This document shows positions 29,066-38,187 of a stretch of DNA of 47,211 nt, piece after piece. Both the position numbers and the translations under genes were made by a program. The DNA comes from Acidobacteriota bacterium (GTDB taxonomy: Bacteria; Acidobacteriota; Terriglobia; Terriglobales; Acidobacteriaceae). The notes beneath the pieces are model-generated. The model was given only the letters and a program-made list of their open reading frames with translations, was not told the origin of the DNA and did no database searches. Location: the NCBI GenBank assembly GCA_021846985.1, contig JAJZVX010000028.1, positions 1 to 47,211 on the forward strand, read 5' to 3'. How positions within the stretch are numbered: position 1 is the first letter of the stretch; every line of letters starts with the position of its first letter.

Positions 29066-30576
29066 GCGGCGAAGACCGCGGCGCGGCGTGCCGCTTCGTC
29101 TCTGCGCATGGGGACGCGCCTTCCTTGGCCCGCCTGCTCTGGGCGCGGCTTCCCTCCCGTCCGCGGCGCCTGCTGCGCGGGGCGCGGGCGAATGCGGAAG
29201 TCGCCCTCCTCGCCAGGAATGCGGCCTGGTCCAGCTCCGGAGTCGTGCTGGCGCAAATCTGCACGCTGGTTGCCTACATGCTGCTGGCCCGGTATATCGG
29301 CAAGGAGTCTTTCGGACAGTTCACCATCGTGCAAAGCACCGCCAACGCCGTCTCGACCTTTGCCGGACTCGGCCTCTCTGTTACCGCAACGAAATATATC
29401 GCCGAGCTGCGCCTCGGCAGCCCCGCGCGCGCGGGCGCGGCCTTCACCTTCATCGGGTTGTTCACTCTCACCTGGACGGGAGCCCTTACGGCGGCCATTT
29501 GGATGGCCGCTCCACAGCTCGCCCGCGAGGTTCTCAAGAGACCCGAGCTGGTATCCTCGGTGCGCATCGGAGCCCTGCTGCTCTTCTTTACCACCGTCAT
29601 GAATGTGCAAAACGGCGCGCTGGCCGGCTTCGAGTCGTTCGACGCTCTGGCCAAAACTTCCATGTTCCGCGGCATCCTCATCCTGCCCTTGCTGCTGCTG
29701 GGAGCGGCCGCCGGCCATGTCGAGGGCGCCCTGATCGGCTTTACCGCTGCCGCCGCCGCCGCTTGCGTAATCAACCAGCGGCTGCTCTGGCGCCGGTGCA
29801 GGCTCCATGCCATGGCATGGAATCTGCACGGAGCCTTCAGGGAACTGAGCATCCTCGCTGCTTTCTCCATCCCCGCGCTGCTGACCAACATGATCCCCGC
29901 TCCCTGTCTGACGCTTGCGCAGACGCTTCTGGTCCGCCAGCCGGGCGGATACGGGCAGCTGGCGGTCTTTACGGCCGCATTCCAACTGCGCGCAGGCATC
30001 ATTCTGCTGCCCGCTTTACTCTCGCAACCGCTTGTGCCCATGCTGGCGCGCTCGGCGGCCAGCGGAACCTCGTCCCGCAGGAGTCTGATGCGGGCCACCT
30101 GCGCCGCCACGCTTGCCGTCTCGGTTCCGCTGGCGGGGCTGGTCTGCGCCTTCCCTGGATACCTCATGCTGGCCTATGGCCACGCCTTCACCGGCCATTC
30201 ACCGGTGCTGATCCTCCTGGCCGCCTCGGCGGTGATGAACTCCATCACCGCGCCGTTCATCGCCTCTCTCACCGGCTCGGGCAGGATGTGGTCCCTGGCT
30301 CTGGCCTTCACAGTGTGGGGCGCTGCGTTTCTGGCTGTCTCCTGTCTGTTGCTTCCCTCCTTTCAGGCCACCGCGCTGGCCGTGGCGTACCTTGCCGCCG
30401 ACGGCATCAGAACTGCATTCGTTCTGGCGGTTTACCGCAGCAGCCAGCGCGCGCTGGACTCGGAAAGCGCTTCCTCCTCCGCCGAGTTTTCCGAGGCGGC
30501 TCTTCTTCTCGACGCCGACCTGCCTCTGCCGGCGCCGGAGGCTCGCGAAGTCATTTGCAGCGGAGGCGGCCAATGA
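29062..30576 (+). CDS. Polysaccharide flippase (Wzx / MATE-like)
   Basis: 504 residues from a GTG that overlaps the upstream stop (GTGA); GGAG lies about ten bases ahead. After a soluble N-terminal stretch come roughly 12 hydrophobic segments. The first pair reads NAAWSSSGVVLAQICTLVAY and ARYIGKESFGQFTIVQS, the typical start of the polysaccharide transporter family. Such proteins move the undecaprenyl-linked repeat unit across the inner membrane. The stop overlaps the next ATG by four bases. Confidence 0.9.
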   Translation: MSGEDRGAACRFVSAHGDAPSLARLLWARLPSRPRRLLRGARANAEVALLARNAAWSSSGVVLAQICTLVAYMLLARYIGKESFGQFTIVQSTANAVSTFAGLGLSVTATKYIAELRLGSPARAGAAFTFIGLFTLTWTGALTAAIWMAAPQLAREVLKRPELVSSVRIGALLLFFTTVMNVQNGALAGFESFDALAKTSMFRGILILPLLLLGAAAGHVEGALIGFTAAAAAACVINQRLLWRRCRLHAMAWNLHGAFRELSILAAFSIPALLTNMIPAPCLTLAQTLLVRQPGGYGQLAVFTAAFQLRAGIILLPALLSQPLVPMLARSAASGTSSRRSLMRATCAATLAVSVPLAGLVCAFPGYLMLAYGHAFTGHSPVLILLAASAVMNSITAPFIASLTGSGRMWSLALAFTVWGAAFLAVSCLLLPSFQATALAVAYLAADGIRTAFVLAVYRSSQRALDSESASSSAEFSEAALLLDADLPLPAPEAREVICSGGGQ

Positions 30577-31874
30577 GCGATGGGAATGGTCTGAAAGTCC
30601 TGGTCTCGGCATTTGCCTTCAGTCCCGTCCGAGGGTCGGAATTCGCGATGGGGTGGGATTATGTGCGCGCCCTCGCCGAGCATCACAGGGTCTGGGTCAT
30701 TACGAGGACCAACGAACGCGAAGAAACCGAGCAGTTTCTTCGCCATCATCCGGACGCCATGCCCCATGTCACCATTCATGCCGTGCCTTGGTCCCGCAGC
30801 TCCTTCGCCTATCCTCTGCACGAGATCCCCTACTACTTTCTGTTTCGCCAGTGGCAATGGCGCGCCTATCTGCTCGCGCGGCGGCTGGACGAACAGATCG
30901 GCTTCGACGTCATCCATCAGGCCATTCCTTCCGGCTTCCGTGAGCCCGGCTTTCTCTGGAAGATCGACAAGCCCTTCGTCTGGGGCCCCGTGGGCGGCCT
31001 GCAATATTTTCCTCTCCGGCTTCTCCCTGCGGTTCCGCTGCGCTCCTGGCCGTTCTTTGTCGCCAAAAACCTCACCACCTTCTGGGCCATGCACGCCTCT
31101 GCGCGCCCCCGGGCGGCTGCGGCAAAGGCCGCGCAGATCCTTGCCGGCACCAGCCTGGCCGCGGAGAACATCAGTGTGCTCTGGGGCAAACCGGCGCGCG
31201 TCCTCTGCGAAGTCAGCGCGCCCCGCCTGGATTCCTTCACGCCCCCGGCGCGCCGCCAGGCTGGCGACGTATTCCGCATCGTCTGGAGCGGACGTTTCGA
31301 ACCGCGCAAGGCGCTCAATCTGGTTCTGCGGGCGCTGCATCGGCTCAGGGACGCGGATTTCGCATGGGAATTGACATGTCTGGGGACCGGCCCCCTGCGG
31401 CAAACCTGGGAAACCCTGGCCCGGAGATTGGGCATCGCCAGCCGATGCCGCTTTCTAGGGCAGCGTCCGCGCCAGGAAGCGGTCGCCGCCATGGCCGGCG
31501 GACACTGCTTTGTGCAGCCCAGCCTTTACGATGCCACCACCAGCGTGGTCGTCGAAGCCCTGGCCATGGGGCTGCCGGTGGTCTGTCTCGATCATTTCGG
31601 GTTTCGGGATGTTGTGGATGCCAACTCCGGAATCCGCATCCGGCCAGGGTCGATGGACCAGATCATCGAAGACTTCGCCACCGCGCTGCAAACCCTGGCG
31701 CACGATGAGGACGCGCGGTATGCCATGGCCATGGCCGCGCGCGCGGCATCGACGCGCCTCACCTGGCCGCATAAGGCTGCTGCGCTCGCCGAAATCTATG
31801 GCCGGATCGCCGCAGCCGGCAGCCATGCGGACGCGAACCCGGAAACCGGAAATCTCCTTTTAGGCAGGCTCTGA
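30573..31874 (+). CDS. Glycosyltransferase family 4
   Basis: 433 residues; the ATG overlaps the flippase stop (ATGA) and GGAGGCGG is its binding site. The N-terminal Rossmann domain shows AFAFSPVRGSEFAMGWDYV, with the GSE motif of GT4 enzymes binding the acceptor. The C-terminal donor domain has WSGRFEPRKALNLVLRAL and the SVVVEALAMGLPVVCLD element, whose glutamate contacts the nucleotide sugar. A retaining transferase that adds one sugar of the repeat unit on the cytoplasmic face is expected. The sugar cannot be told. Confidence 0.93.
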   Translation: MSDGNGLKVLVSAFAFSPVRGSEFAMGWDYVRALAEHHRVWVITRTNEREETEQFLRHHPDAMPHVTIHAVPWSRSSFAYPLHEIPYYFLFRQWQWRAYLLARRLDEQIGFDVIHQAIPSGFREPGFLWKIDKPFVWGPVGGLQYFPLRLLPAVPLRSWPFFVAKNLTTFWAMHASARPRAAAAKAAQILAGTSLAAENISVLWGKPARVLCEVSAPRLDSFTPPARRQAGDVFRIVWSGRFEPRKALNLVLRALHRLRDADFAWELTCLGTGPLRQTWETLARRLGIASRCRFLGQRPRQEAVAAMAGGHCFVQPSLYDATTSVVVEALAMGLPVVCLDHFGFRDVVDANSGIRIRPGSMDQIIEDFATALQTLAHDEDARYAMAMAARAASTRLTWPHKAAALAEIYGRIAAAGSHADANPETGNLLLGRL

Positions 31875-31878
31875 CGGC

Positions 31879-33306
31879 ATGTTCACTCTCGCACATCCTC
31901 AACCATGGGACGCCGCGCGCGGCCCGGCTGCTGCGTGGGTTGTTTCAAACTCCGCATCGTCGGCCAACATCCGTTTCTGCCTTTTCCTTATCTACTATTT
32001 CAGCCTGTGCGACACGGCTCTCAAACCGCTTCCCCTCGCCCTCGCGACGGTTCTGCGCTACCTCCCCGAAGCCCTCCTGTATCTCTTTGTCCTGGCCCTC
32101 CTGTACAAGCGAGTGCGCATCCGCTCCTTCCCCCTGTTCTGGCCGCTCTGCCTCTGCGCTCTCTGCATGACGGTCTCCGGTGCGATCAATCACTCTGAGC
32201 TTTCGGCTGTGGCCAGCGATTTCCGCAGCTATTTCCGCTTTTCGGCGTTTGCCTATATCCTCTGGCGAACCAGAATGTCCCCCCGGCGCATCGTGCAGTT
32301 CATCGACGGCTTCCTCGGTCTCACGGTGATTGAGCTGATGGTCGGCGGCATCGAGATGGTCGGCGGCGCCAGGGTAAAAGATCTGTTCTCTCCCGCTCTC
32401 GGCTGGGGCAGCAACTCCGGTCCCGTCTCCGGCATGATCAATACCGATCCGGGAACCTGGCTGGCCGGTACCTTATCCAACTACAACCACTACGGAATGT
32501 TCATGGCTCTCAGTTGCATCCTGGCCCTGTCCATGTACTTCGCCCAAGGCGCGCGCCGCTATTTGTGGATGGCTTGGCTGTCGGCGTCTGCCGTGGTTCT
32601 GTCCATTTCAAGACATGCTCTGCTGGCGCTGATTGTCGGGGTTGCGGTGTCTCTCTTCTTTCATCGCCGCCAATGGCTGAAGTCTTCGCGGCTTCCGCGC
32701 CTGGCTGCCATCGGCATCTGCGCCGTCTTGGCCTCTGTTCTGCTGGGGATCTCCGTTCCGGCCATTCGCGGCCGGGTGGCGTCGGTGGTGAGCCCGGACG
32801 TGGTAGGCGGCGACCCTGACGCCAACGTCCGCCTCTTCATGACTCTCACGCTCACGCCGCGCTTCCTTGCGGCCGATCCGCTCTTTGGCCAGGGCCCCAT
32901 TCCCGCCTCCGAGGCGGCGCCGGTCGGGTCCGACGATCAGTCCCTGGGACCAACGCTGAAAGCAGCGCCCGAGATGCCCGGCTGGGTCACCTTTCATCTG
33001 GGCGATGTGGTCTGGGTCATGGTCCTTGGGCTCTACGGCTGTCTGGGCTTGATCGCGTTTGGCGCCGTCTTTGCCGCCCTCGTGCGCGCCGCCATGCGCG
33101 TGCGGGCCAGCGCGCAGAATCCTGAAATCGTGGCGGCCGCGGAGAGCTGCCTGATCGCCGCGATTCTCTTCCTTCTGGCCGGCTTCTTTAGCCAGGAAAT
33201 CATATCGAGAGACACCATCCCGGTCTTCTGGGCCCTGGCCGGGACGGTGCTGTCCCTGTCGCAGGGTTCGACTCCCAACACGCTGCGCCTGCTCCAGGCG
33301 CGCTGA
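31879..33306 (+). CDS. O-antigen ligase / Wzy-like polymerase
   Basis: 475 residues with about ten to twelve membrane segments and a large extracytoplasmic loop near 300-370 that holds FLAADPLFGQGPIPASEA, the kind of loop where Wzy and WaaL bind substrate. ISRHALLALIVGVAVSLFF in the middle matches the common S-R-x-x-x-x-x motif before a membrane segment in this family. Within a locus that has Wzx and Wzz the polymerase role is more likely than ligase. The start lies four bases after the preceding GT4 gene. Confidence 0.85.
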   Translation: MFTLAHPQPWDAARGPAAAWVVSNSASSANIRFCLFLIYYFSLCDTALKPLPLALATVLRYLPEALLYLFVLALLYKRVRIRSFPLFWPLCLCALCMTVSGAINHSELSAVASDFRSYFRFSAFAYILWRTRMSPRRIVQFIDGFLGLTVIELMVGGIEMVGGARVKDLFSPALGWGSNSGPVSGMINTDPGTWLAGTLSNYNHYGMFMALSCILALSMYFAQGARRYLWMAWLSASAVVLSISRHALLALIVGVAVSLFFHRRQWLKSSRLPRLAAIGICAVLASVLLGISVPAIRGRVASVVSPDVVGGDPDANVRLFMTLTLTPRFLAADPLFGQGPIPASEAAPVGSDDQSLGPTLKAAPEMPGWVTFHLGDVVWVMVLGLYGCLGLIAFGAVFAALVRAAMRVRASAQNPEIVAAAESCLIAAILFLLAGFFSQEIISRDTIPVFWALAGTVLSLSQGSTPNTLRLLQAR

Positions 33307-33330
33307 TTCCCGATGAGGCGGAGGCTGCAT

Positions 33331-34275
33331 ATGATCATCTCCATCGTTACCGCGACGTTTAACCGCGCTGACTTGATACGAGGCCTCTACAACAGCCTCC
33401 TCGACCAGCACTACAACGGAATCGAGTGGATCGTCGTCGATGACGGCGGCACGGATCGTACCGACCGGGTGCTGGCCGAGTTCGCGTGCCGGGCGCCCTT
33501 CCCCATCCGCTTCCTGCGTACGGAGAATCGAGGCAAGGGTGCGGCCGTCAACCATGGGATGGATCTGGCCACCGGCGATCTTGTCTGCATCGTTGACGAC
33601 GATGATGCCTTCCTGCCTGGCGTACTGCAGAAGGTGGCGCAGGATTATGCGTCGATTGCGGAGGACAGTTCCGTGGCCGGACTCAGTTATCTCACCCTCG
33701 ATCCGCAAGGAAGAATATGGGGCAGGCGCTTTCCCCGCGACCGTATGCTCTCGGACCACTACCAGTGCCGGGTGAACGGCCGCGTATGGGGCGACAAATG
33801 CGAGTTTACGAAGGGAAGCCTCTTGCGCGCGAAAGGAATTCGCTATGTCACGGGGCGCGCGCCATCGGGGTTCGGCGCCGACACGGTCTTCTTCCTCAAA
33901 GTTGCCGATAGCGGCCAGACGCTCTATATCAACATGCCGGTGCTGGTCAAGGAGTACCAGGCCGATGGCATCTCTGTGAACTGGCGAAAGAAATCCCTCG
34001 ATAATCCCGAGCTTAGCGCCCAATATTATGCCGCCCACCTTGGCCCCAAAATCGCGCCGTGGATTCGCCTCCGGTATATGGTCGCCTATCTCGCCATCAC
34101 CCATTTTGCCGGAAAATCCATCGACCCCGGCGCCCTGGAAGTGCCCTGGAACCGTGTCTTCCTCTGTCTCGCCTATCTGCCTGGTATCTGGCTCGGCACA
34201 CGATGGAAGCGATACAGGGGGCAGGGTTACCCCGTCTCAACCCGCTGGCTTCGAGGCAGCCTGAAAGCCTCTTGA
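33331..34275 (+). CDS. Glycosyltransferase family 2
   Basis: 314 residues from the ATG at 33331, served by GGAGG at 33318-33322; an in-frame ATG at 33313 would leave that site unused. IISIVTATFNRADLIRGLYN opens the GT-A fold, VVDDGGTDRTD binds the nucleotide, and IVDDDDAFLPG supplies the DxD metal site. GFGADTVFFLKVADSG carries the usual catalytic-base region. It should add a sugar to the lipid-linked repeat unit. The last 60 residues include a hydrophobic segment. Confidence 0.93.
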   Translation: MIISIVTATFNRADLIRGLYNSLLDQHYNGIEWIVVDDGGTDRTDRVLAEFACRAPFPIRFLRTENRGKGAAVNHGMDLATGDLVCIVDDDDAFLPGVLQKVAQDYASIAEDSSVAGLSYLTLDPQGRIWGRRFPRDRMLSDHYQCRVNGRVWGDKCEFTKGSLLRAKGIRYVTGRAPSGFGADTVFFLKVADSGQTLYINMPVLVKEYQADGISVNWRKKSLDNPELSAQYYAAHLGPKIAPWIRLRYMVAYLAITHFAGKSIDPGALEVPWNRVFLCLAYLPGIWLGTRWKRYRGQGYPVSTRWLRGSLKAS

Positions 34276-34323
34276 GCGCGATTCGATCGCATTTCTGCGC
34301 GCCCCCCATCGAACGGAGTTGCT

Positions 34324-34782
34324 ATGGATTCCAGAAACAAACGCTATTGGCCTCATCCCCAGTGGGGAGCCGAGCGCCTCTATGGCTGGAGCCATGCGCT
34401 GTGGAGGCGCGGGCATCGGCGTCTCTCCCTGTTTGTGAAGTATCTCAACGTCCTGCTGTTCCGCGCCTACATCGACAGCCCGGCGCGTATCGGGCAGCGG
34501 CTGGACCTACCCCATGGTGGATTCGGCGTGGTGATCGGGCCGGATGTAGAGATCGGCGACGACGCCATTCTCTTCCACAATGTCACCATCGGCCATGCCC
34601 GGCCCGGACCCGTTGTCATCGGCCATCGCTTCTATGCCGGCGCCGGCGCCACCATCCTCGGCCCTGTCAGGATCGGCGATGACGTGACGGTGGGCGCCAA
34701 TGCAACGGTCACGGAGGACGTTCCCAACGGAGCGACCGTCGTTGCGCAAAAGGCGCGCATCCTCCCGGGCAAAAAGCTGTAG
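34324..34782 (+). CDS. Hexapeptide-repeat acyltransferase (serine acetyltransferase-like)
   Basis: 152 residues. After a short helical N-terminus (LFVKYLNVLLFRAYIDS) the left-handed beta-helix is visible as repeated hexapeptides: GVVIGPDVEIGDDAILFHNVTIG, broken as VVIGPDVEIGDDAIL and FHNVTIGHA, then VVIGHRFYAGAGATILGPV and RIGDDVTVGANATVTEDVP. The histidine in LPHGGFG and HNVTIGH is where serine acetyltransferases have catalytic residues, but it lacks the long CysE N-terminal domain. In this locus it most likely O-acetylates the polymer. Confidence 0.85.
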   Translation: MDSRNKRYWPHPQWGAERLYGWSHALWRRGHRRLSLFVKYLNVLLFRAYIDSPARIGQRLDLPHGGFGVVIGPDVEIGDDAILFHNVTIGHARPGPVVIGHRFYAGAGATILGPVRIGDDVTVGANATVTEDVPNGATVVAQKARILPGKKL

Positions 34783-35278
34783 GAGCAGTACACGCGGCCA
34801 AGGCCATGCCCGCAAGGGCTCATCGGCGCAAGCGTCTCAGAAATCGTTGCCGTCCTTTCCTGGACCGTGCGTTCTGAAATCTACGGGCTTGAGCCGCCGG
34901 GGACGAAAAACAAGGCCGCAACTCTGTCTTTCAGGCACTCTCGTGCCGCAGGCCTTCCCCCTTGCAGCTCGCCAGGAAGATACATTTGCCGCGTATAAGT
35001 GCCTTGCTTCGCCGGAGTGTCAAAACGAGATGTGCCAAATTGAAACTTGAGCAGAGGCGCGTCTCTTCAAGTCGCAGAAAACCGCGTTGCTTCGCTGCGA
35101 TGACTGTGGGATAAACCAGTAAGACGACCGGCTGGCGCAACCTTTGCGCCGCTGCTCACGCGGGAATTGGCATGTGTGCGCGCTGTGCAATCTGCGCAGA
35201 ACCAAACAAGGTTCCCCGTCCAGACCAGAGCACGGCAAAATCGGCCAGCGTCCGACTTTCAGGCGAGGGAAATTCGAC
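34783..35278. other. 496-base spacer dividing the polysaccharide locus
   Basis: No supported gene on either strand. Frames reading through it are short and unlike known proteins, and base use looks less GC-biased than in the genes before it. It contains TATAAG near 34995, without a matching -35 element. It may hold a promoter for the second block of genes or the remains of a lost gene. Confidence 0.5.
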
Positions 35279-35887
35279 GTGTCCATCAGGAATAGTTATC
35301 TCTATCATCCTCTGCACAATCTTCTGTCGTGGATTCGCTGGCAGCGTAGAAGATTCGAGGCGCCCAGCCCCGAGTTTATTAAACGCTCTGTGCTTTTAAG
35401 AAACGGTCTGCGCGACTCCACCTGGGTTGAAACCGGAACCTACCTCGGTGAAACAACCAGGCACCTCGCCAAATGGTCGCCTCTGGTGTACAGCCTGGAG
35501 CCGGAACCGTCCCTCTTTGCGCATGCCGTCCAACGCTTCGAAAAAACGCACAACGTGCGCATCCTTAAGGGAACCAGCGAGGCTGTCCTGCCTGCTCTCT
35601 TGCCTACGCTGAGCGGGAGCATCAACTTCTGGCTCGATGGGCACTATTCCGCCGGAGTAACCTTCAAAGGCCCGCAGGATACGCCGGTTGCCGACGAGCT
35701 GAACTGCATTGCAAAAAACCTGGCTCACTTTGATCGAGTGTGCGTGTTGATTGACGACGTTCGCCTGTTCGCCGGCGCGGCGCGCGAAGATACGGGCTAT
35801 CCTCCCCTGGATTACCTGGTGACATGGGCAAATGAAAACGGCTTCCGATGGCATGTCGAGCAGGATGTCTTTGTCGCCAAACGATAG
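35279..35887 (+). CDS. Methyltransferase-fold protein of the polysaccharide locus
   Basis: 202 residues from a GTG at 35279 with GAGGGAAA ahead; the frame is open to 35144 but that part has no family character. DSTWVETGTYLGETTRHLAK looks like a SAM-binding motif I (E-x-G-x-x-x-G-x-T), followed by VYSLEPEPSLFAHAVQRF for motif II. Further on, FWLDGHYSAGVTFKGP and VCVLIDDVRLFAG hold conserved acidic residues at strand ends, like TylF/macrocin-type and related class I enzymes. A sugar O-methyltransferase is a fair guess, not established. 84 bases separate it from the DUF268 gene. Confidence 0.65.
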   Translation: MSIRNSYLYHPLHNLLSWIRWQRRRFEAPSPEFIKRSVLLRNGLRDSTWVETGTYLGETTRHLAKWSPLVYSLEPEPSLFAHAVQRFEKTHNVRILKGTSEAVLPALLPTLSGSINFWLDGHYSAGVTFKGPQDTPVADELNCIAKNLAHFDRVCVLIDDVRLFAGAAREDTGYPPLDYLVTWANENGFRWHVEQDVFVAKR

Positions 35888-35971
35888 CCAATCTCCAGGC
35901 AGCATGCGTGCGGTCGCGGAGAACAGAACGCAATTGCACCAGCACCATCTCCGCCCGCAACGAGGCAGGAC

Positions 35972-36781
35972 ATGACCAGCACAATGGAAATACGGAGATC
36001 GGCGTGGAGTGGACGCGTCCGGAGCATCGCGAGACGCTTGAGTTTCTTCGGTGTTGACCCGCGCCAGATCGCAAAGAATATTGCGGGCATTCGCTTCTAT
36101 CTCCGCGATGCGCGCTCCTATGCGCGGATGGCGCCTCCGGCGGAGTTCCAGATCCATCTGCGCGACCTGTTCCCGGTTCTTAACGAGCGCGCGCAGGGCG
36201 CCGGCCTCGCCAGCGGTCACTACTTCCATCAGGATCTTTGGGCGGCGCGAAAAATCTATGGCCGCAGGCCCGCGGCCCACGTCGATATCGGTTCAAGGAT
36301 CGACGGGTTCGTCGCTCATGTCCTTTCCTTTATGCCCGTCACGGTGGTGGATATCCGGCCGATCGCAAGCCATATCGCTCACCTTCATTTCATCCGGGAC
36401 GATGCGACCTCGCTGATGGACTTTCCCGACAACAGCATCGACTCCCTTTCGAGTCTTCACGCCGCGGAGCACTTTGGGCTGGGGCGCTATTCGGATCCGG
36501 TCGATCCTCACGCTTGTTTTCGTTTCATGGCCAGTCTCCAGCGCGTCCTTGGGCGCGGCGGACGCTTGTACTTCTCCGTTCCGATTGGCCGCGAGCGTGT
36601 CGAATTCAATGCGCATCGCGTCTTTTCGCCTCGCACGGTGCTGTCGCAATTCGCCCATCTTTCCCTGGTGTCCTTTTCTTATGTCGATGATGCCGGTCAA
36701 CTGCACGAGAATTGCGGCCCCATGCAACTTCCTCATCTCGAATATGGCTGCGGCCTGTTTGAGTTCACCAAAGAAGAGTGA
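35972..36781 (+). CDS. DUF268 family protein
   Basis: 269 residues. The family blocks are easy to see: HYFHQDLWAARKIYGRRPA, HVDIGSRIDGFVAHVLSFM, VTVVDIRPI, SIDSLSSLHAAEHFGLGRYS, GGRLYFSVPIGRERVEFNAH, and VSFSYVDDAG. HVDIGSRIDG followed by VVDIRP resembles a SAM-binding Rossmann core (motifs I and II), so a methyltransferase activity is plausible, but the family has no firmly assigned function that I know. AGGCAGGA precedes the ATG. It is found in polysaccharide loci of many bacteria. Confidence 0.85.
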   Translation: MTSTMEIRRSAWSGRVRSIARRLSFFGVDPRQIAKNIAGIRFYLRDARSYARMAPPAEFQIHLRDLFPVLNERAQGAGLASGHYFHQDLWAARKIYGRRPAAHVDIGSRIDGFVAHVLSFMPVTVVDIRPIASHIAHLHFIRDDATSLMDFPDNSIDSLSSLHAAEHFGLGRYSDPVDPHACFRFMASLQRVLGRGGRLYFSVPIGRERVEFNAHRVFSPRTVLSQFAHLSLVSFSYVDDAGQLHENCGPMQLPHLEYGCGLFEFTKEE

Positions 36782-36930
36782 CGCGCCCCTCCGAGCATGA
36801 GAGTCATCGGCGTATCGAGGGCGCGCGGAAGCACGCACGAAGAACCGGCGCCCTTCAGGCATATGTCGATCCTCCCAGGCGCGATACACGGGCAATTCGA
36901 AACGCGCGATTCGACCGCAGAGTGAGAACT

Positions 36931-38187
36931 GTGAAGATTGCACTGGTCAACAATTACTACTACTTGCGAGGCGGCAGCGAGCGTGTGCTTTATGACGATC
37001 GCGACGCCCTGCTCGCTGCCGGCCACGAGGTTCTGCCCTTCGCCCCCCGGGACGCTCGCAATGACGCCGCCGTTTCGTCTTCACATTTCCCCGCGGTCCA
37101 CGATCCCCGGCAGGCAACCGGCATGAATGTTCTCAAGGCGGCCTGCAATGTCATTTATTCATCAAAAGCCGGCCGGGCATTTCAAGGCTTCGTCGATCGG
37201 TTTCAGCCGGATGTTATTCACTGTCATAACATCTATGGACGCCTGACCACGTCCGTGCTCGATCAGGCGCGTCAGAGCGGCATTCCAGTGGTGATGACCG
37301 TGCACGACCTCAAGCTCGTGTGCCCCGCCTATCTCGGCCTGCGCCAGGGAAAACCTTGCCTGCTTTGCCAGGACGGCGGCTATTGGCGCTGTGCACGCTA
37401 CAAGTGCCATAAGTCGAGCGCCGCCGCGTCGCTGGTGTATACCGTGGAGGCCTATTTCGCACGTATTACGCGGAAGTATCATGCCGTGGCGCGATTTCTC
37501 TGTCCAAGCCGCTTCATTCAGGGAGTTCTGATTGATGCTGGCGTTCCATCAGAGCGCATCGTCTATCATCCGAATGCTCTCCAGGCAGGACTGTATCCGC
37601 CCAGACCTGAGCCCGGCGAGTATCTGTTCTATGCGGGCAGGCTTTCCTCGGAGAAGGGCCTCTTCACCCTGCTTGACGCCATCGAGAGTGCGGGGCTTCC
37701 CCTGCGCATTGCGGGAGCAGGCCCGCTCGATAACGCACTGCGCGCGCGCATTCAGGAGCGCCGCCTGCCCGTCCGCATGGAGGGCTATTGCCATCACGAA
37801 CGCCTCGCGGATCTGTATCGCAATGCGGCCTTTGTCGTAGCGCCCTCGGAGTGGTATGAAAACGCATCCATGTCGGTGCTCGAAGCGTTCGCCTATGGCA
37901 AGCCTGTCCTCGCATCCCGGATCGGCGGCAATCCTGAACTTGTCATGGAAGGGCAGTCCGGGCGTCTGTTCACTCCCGGAAGCGCCGGCGAGTTGGCGTC
38001 AGCGGCGGGAGCGATGTGGAAGGACCGCCCGGGCCTTGCCAGGATGGGCCGGCAGGCGCATGAACTCGTCCGGCAGAACTTTTCCCGCGCAAGCCGGACT
38101 GAGGCGCTGCTTGCTATCTACCGGGAGATGATTCCGGCCAAACAGATTCAATGGGAGCAAATGGAGATCGGTTATGACCCGCGATAG
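36931..38187 (+). CDS. Glycosyltransferase family 4
   Basis: 418 residues from a GTG at 36931; the frame is open to 36778 but KIALVNNYYYLRGGSERVLY is the true N-terminal strand with the glycine-rich acceptor loop. DVIHCHNIYGRLTTSVLDQ and the four-cysteine stretch GKPCLLCQDGGYWRCARYKC are typical for one GT4 subgroup. The donor domain has YAGRLSSEKGLFTLLDAIE, SEWYENASMSVLEAFAYGKP and a DNA-coded E at the nucleotide site. Binding site AGTGAGA is weak. Its last 14 bases overlap the radical SAM gene. Confidence 0.93.
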   Translation: MKIALVNNYYYLRGGSERVLYDDRDALLAAGHEVLPFAPRDARNDAAVSSSHFPAVHDPRQATGMNVLKAACNVIYSSKAGRAFQGFVDRFQPDVIHCHNIYGRLTTSVLDQARQSGIPVVMTVHDLKLVCPAYLGLRQGKPCLLCQDGGYWRCARYKCHKSSAAASLVYTVEAYFARITRKYHAVARFLCPSRFIQGVLIDAGVPSERIVYHPNALQAGLYPPRPEPGEYLFYAGRLSSEKGLFTLLDAIESAGLPLRIAGAGPLDNALRARIQERRLPVRMEGYCHHERLADLYRNAAFVVAPSEWYENASMSVLEAFAYGKPVLASRIGGNPELVMEGQSGRLFTPGSAGELASAAGAMWKDRPGLARMGRQAHELVRQNFSRASRTEALLAIYREMIPAKQIQWEQMEIGYDPR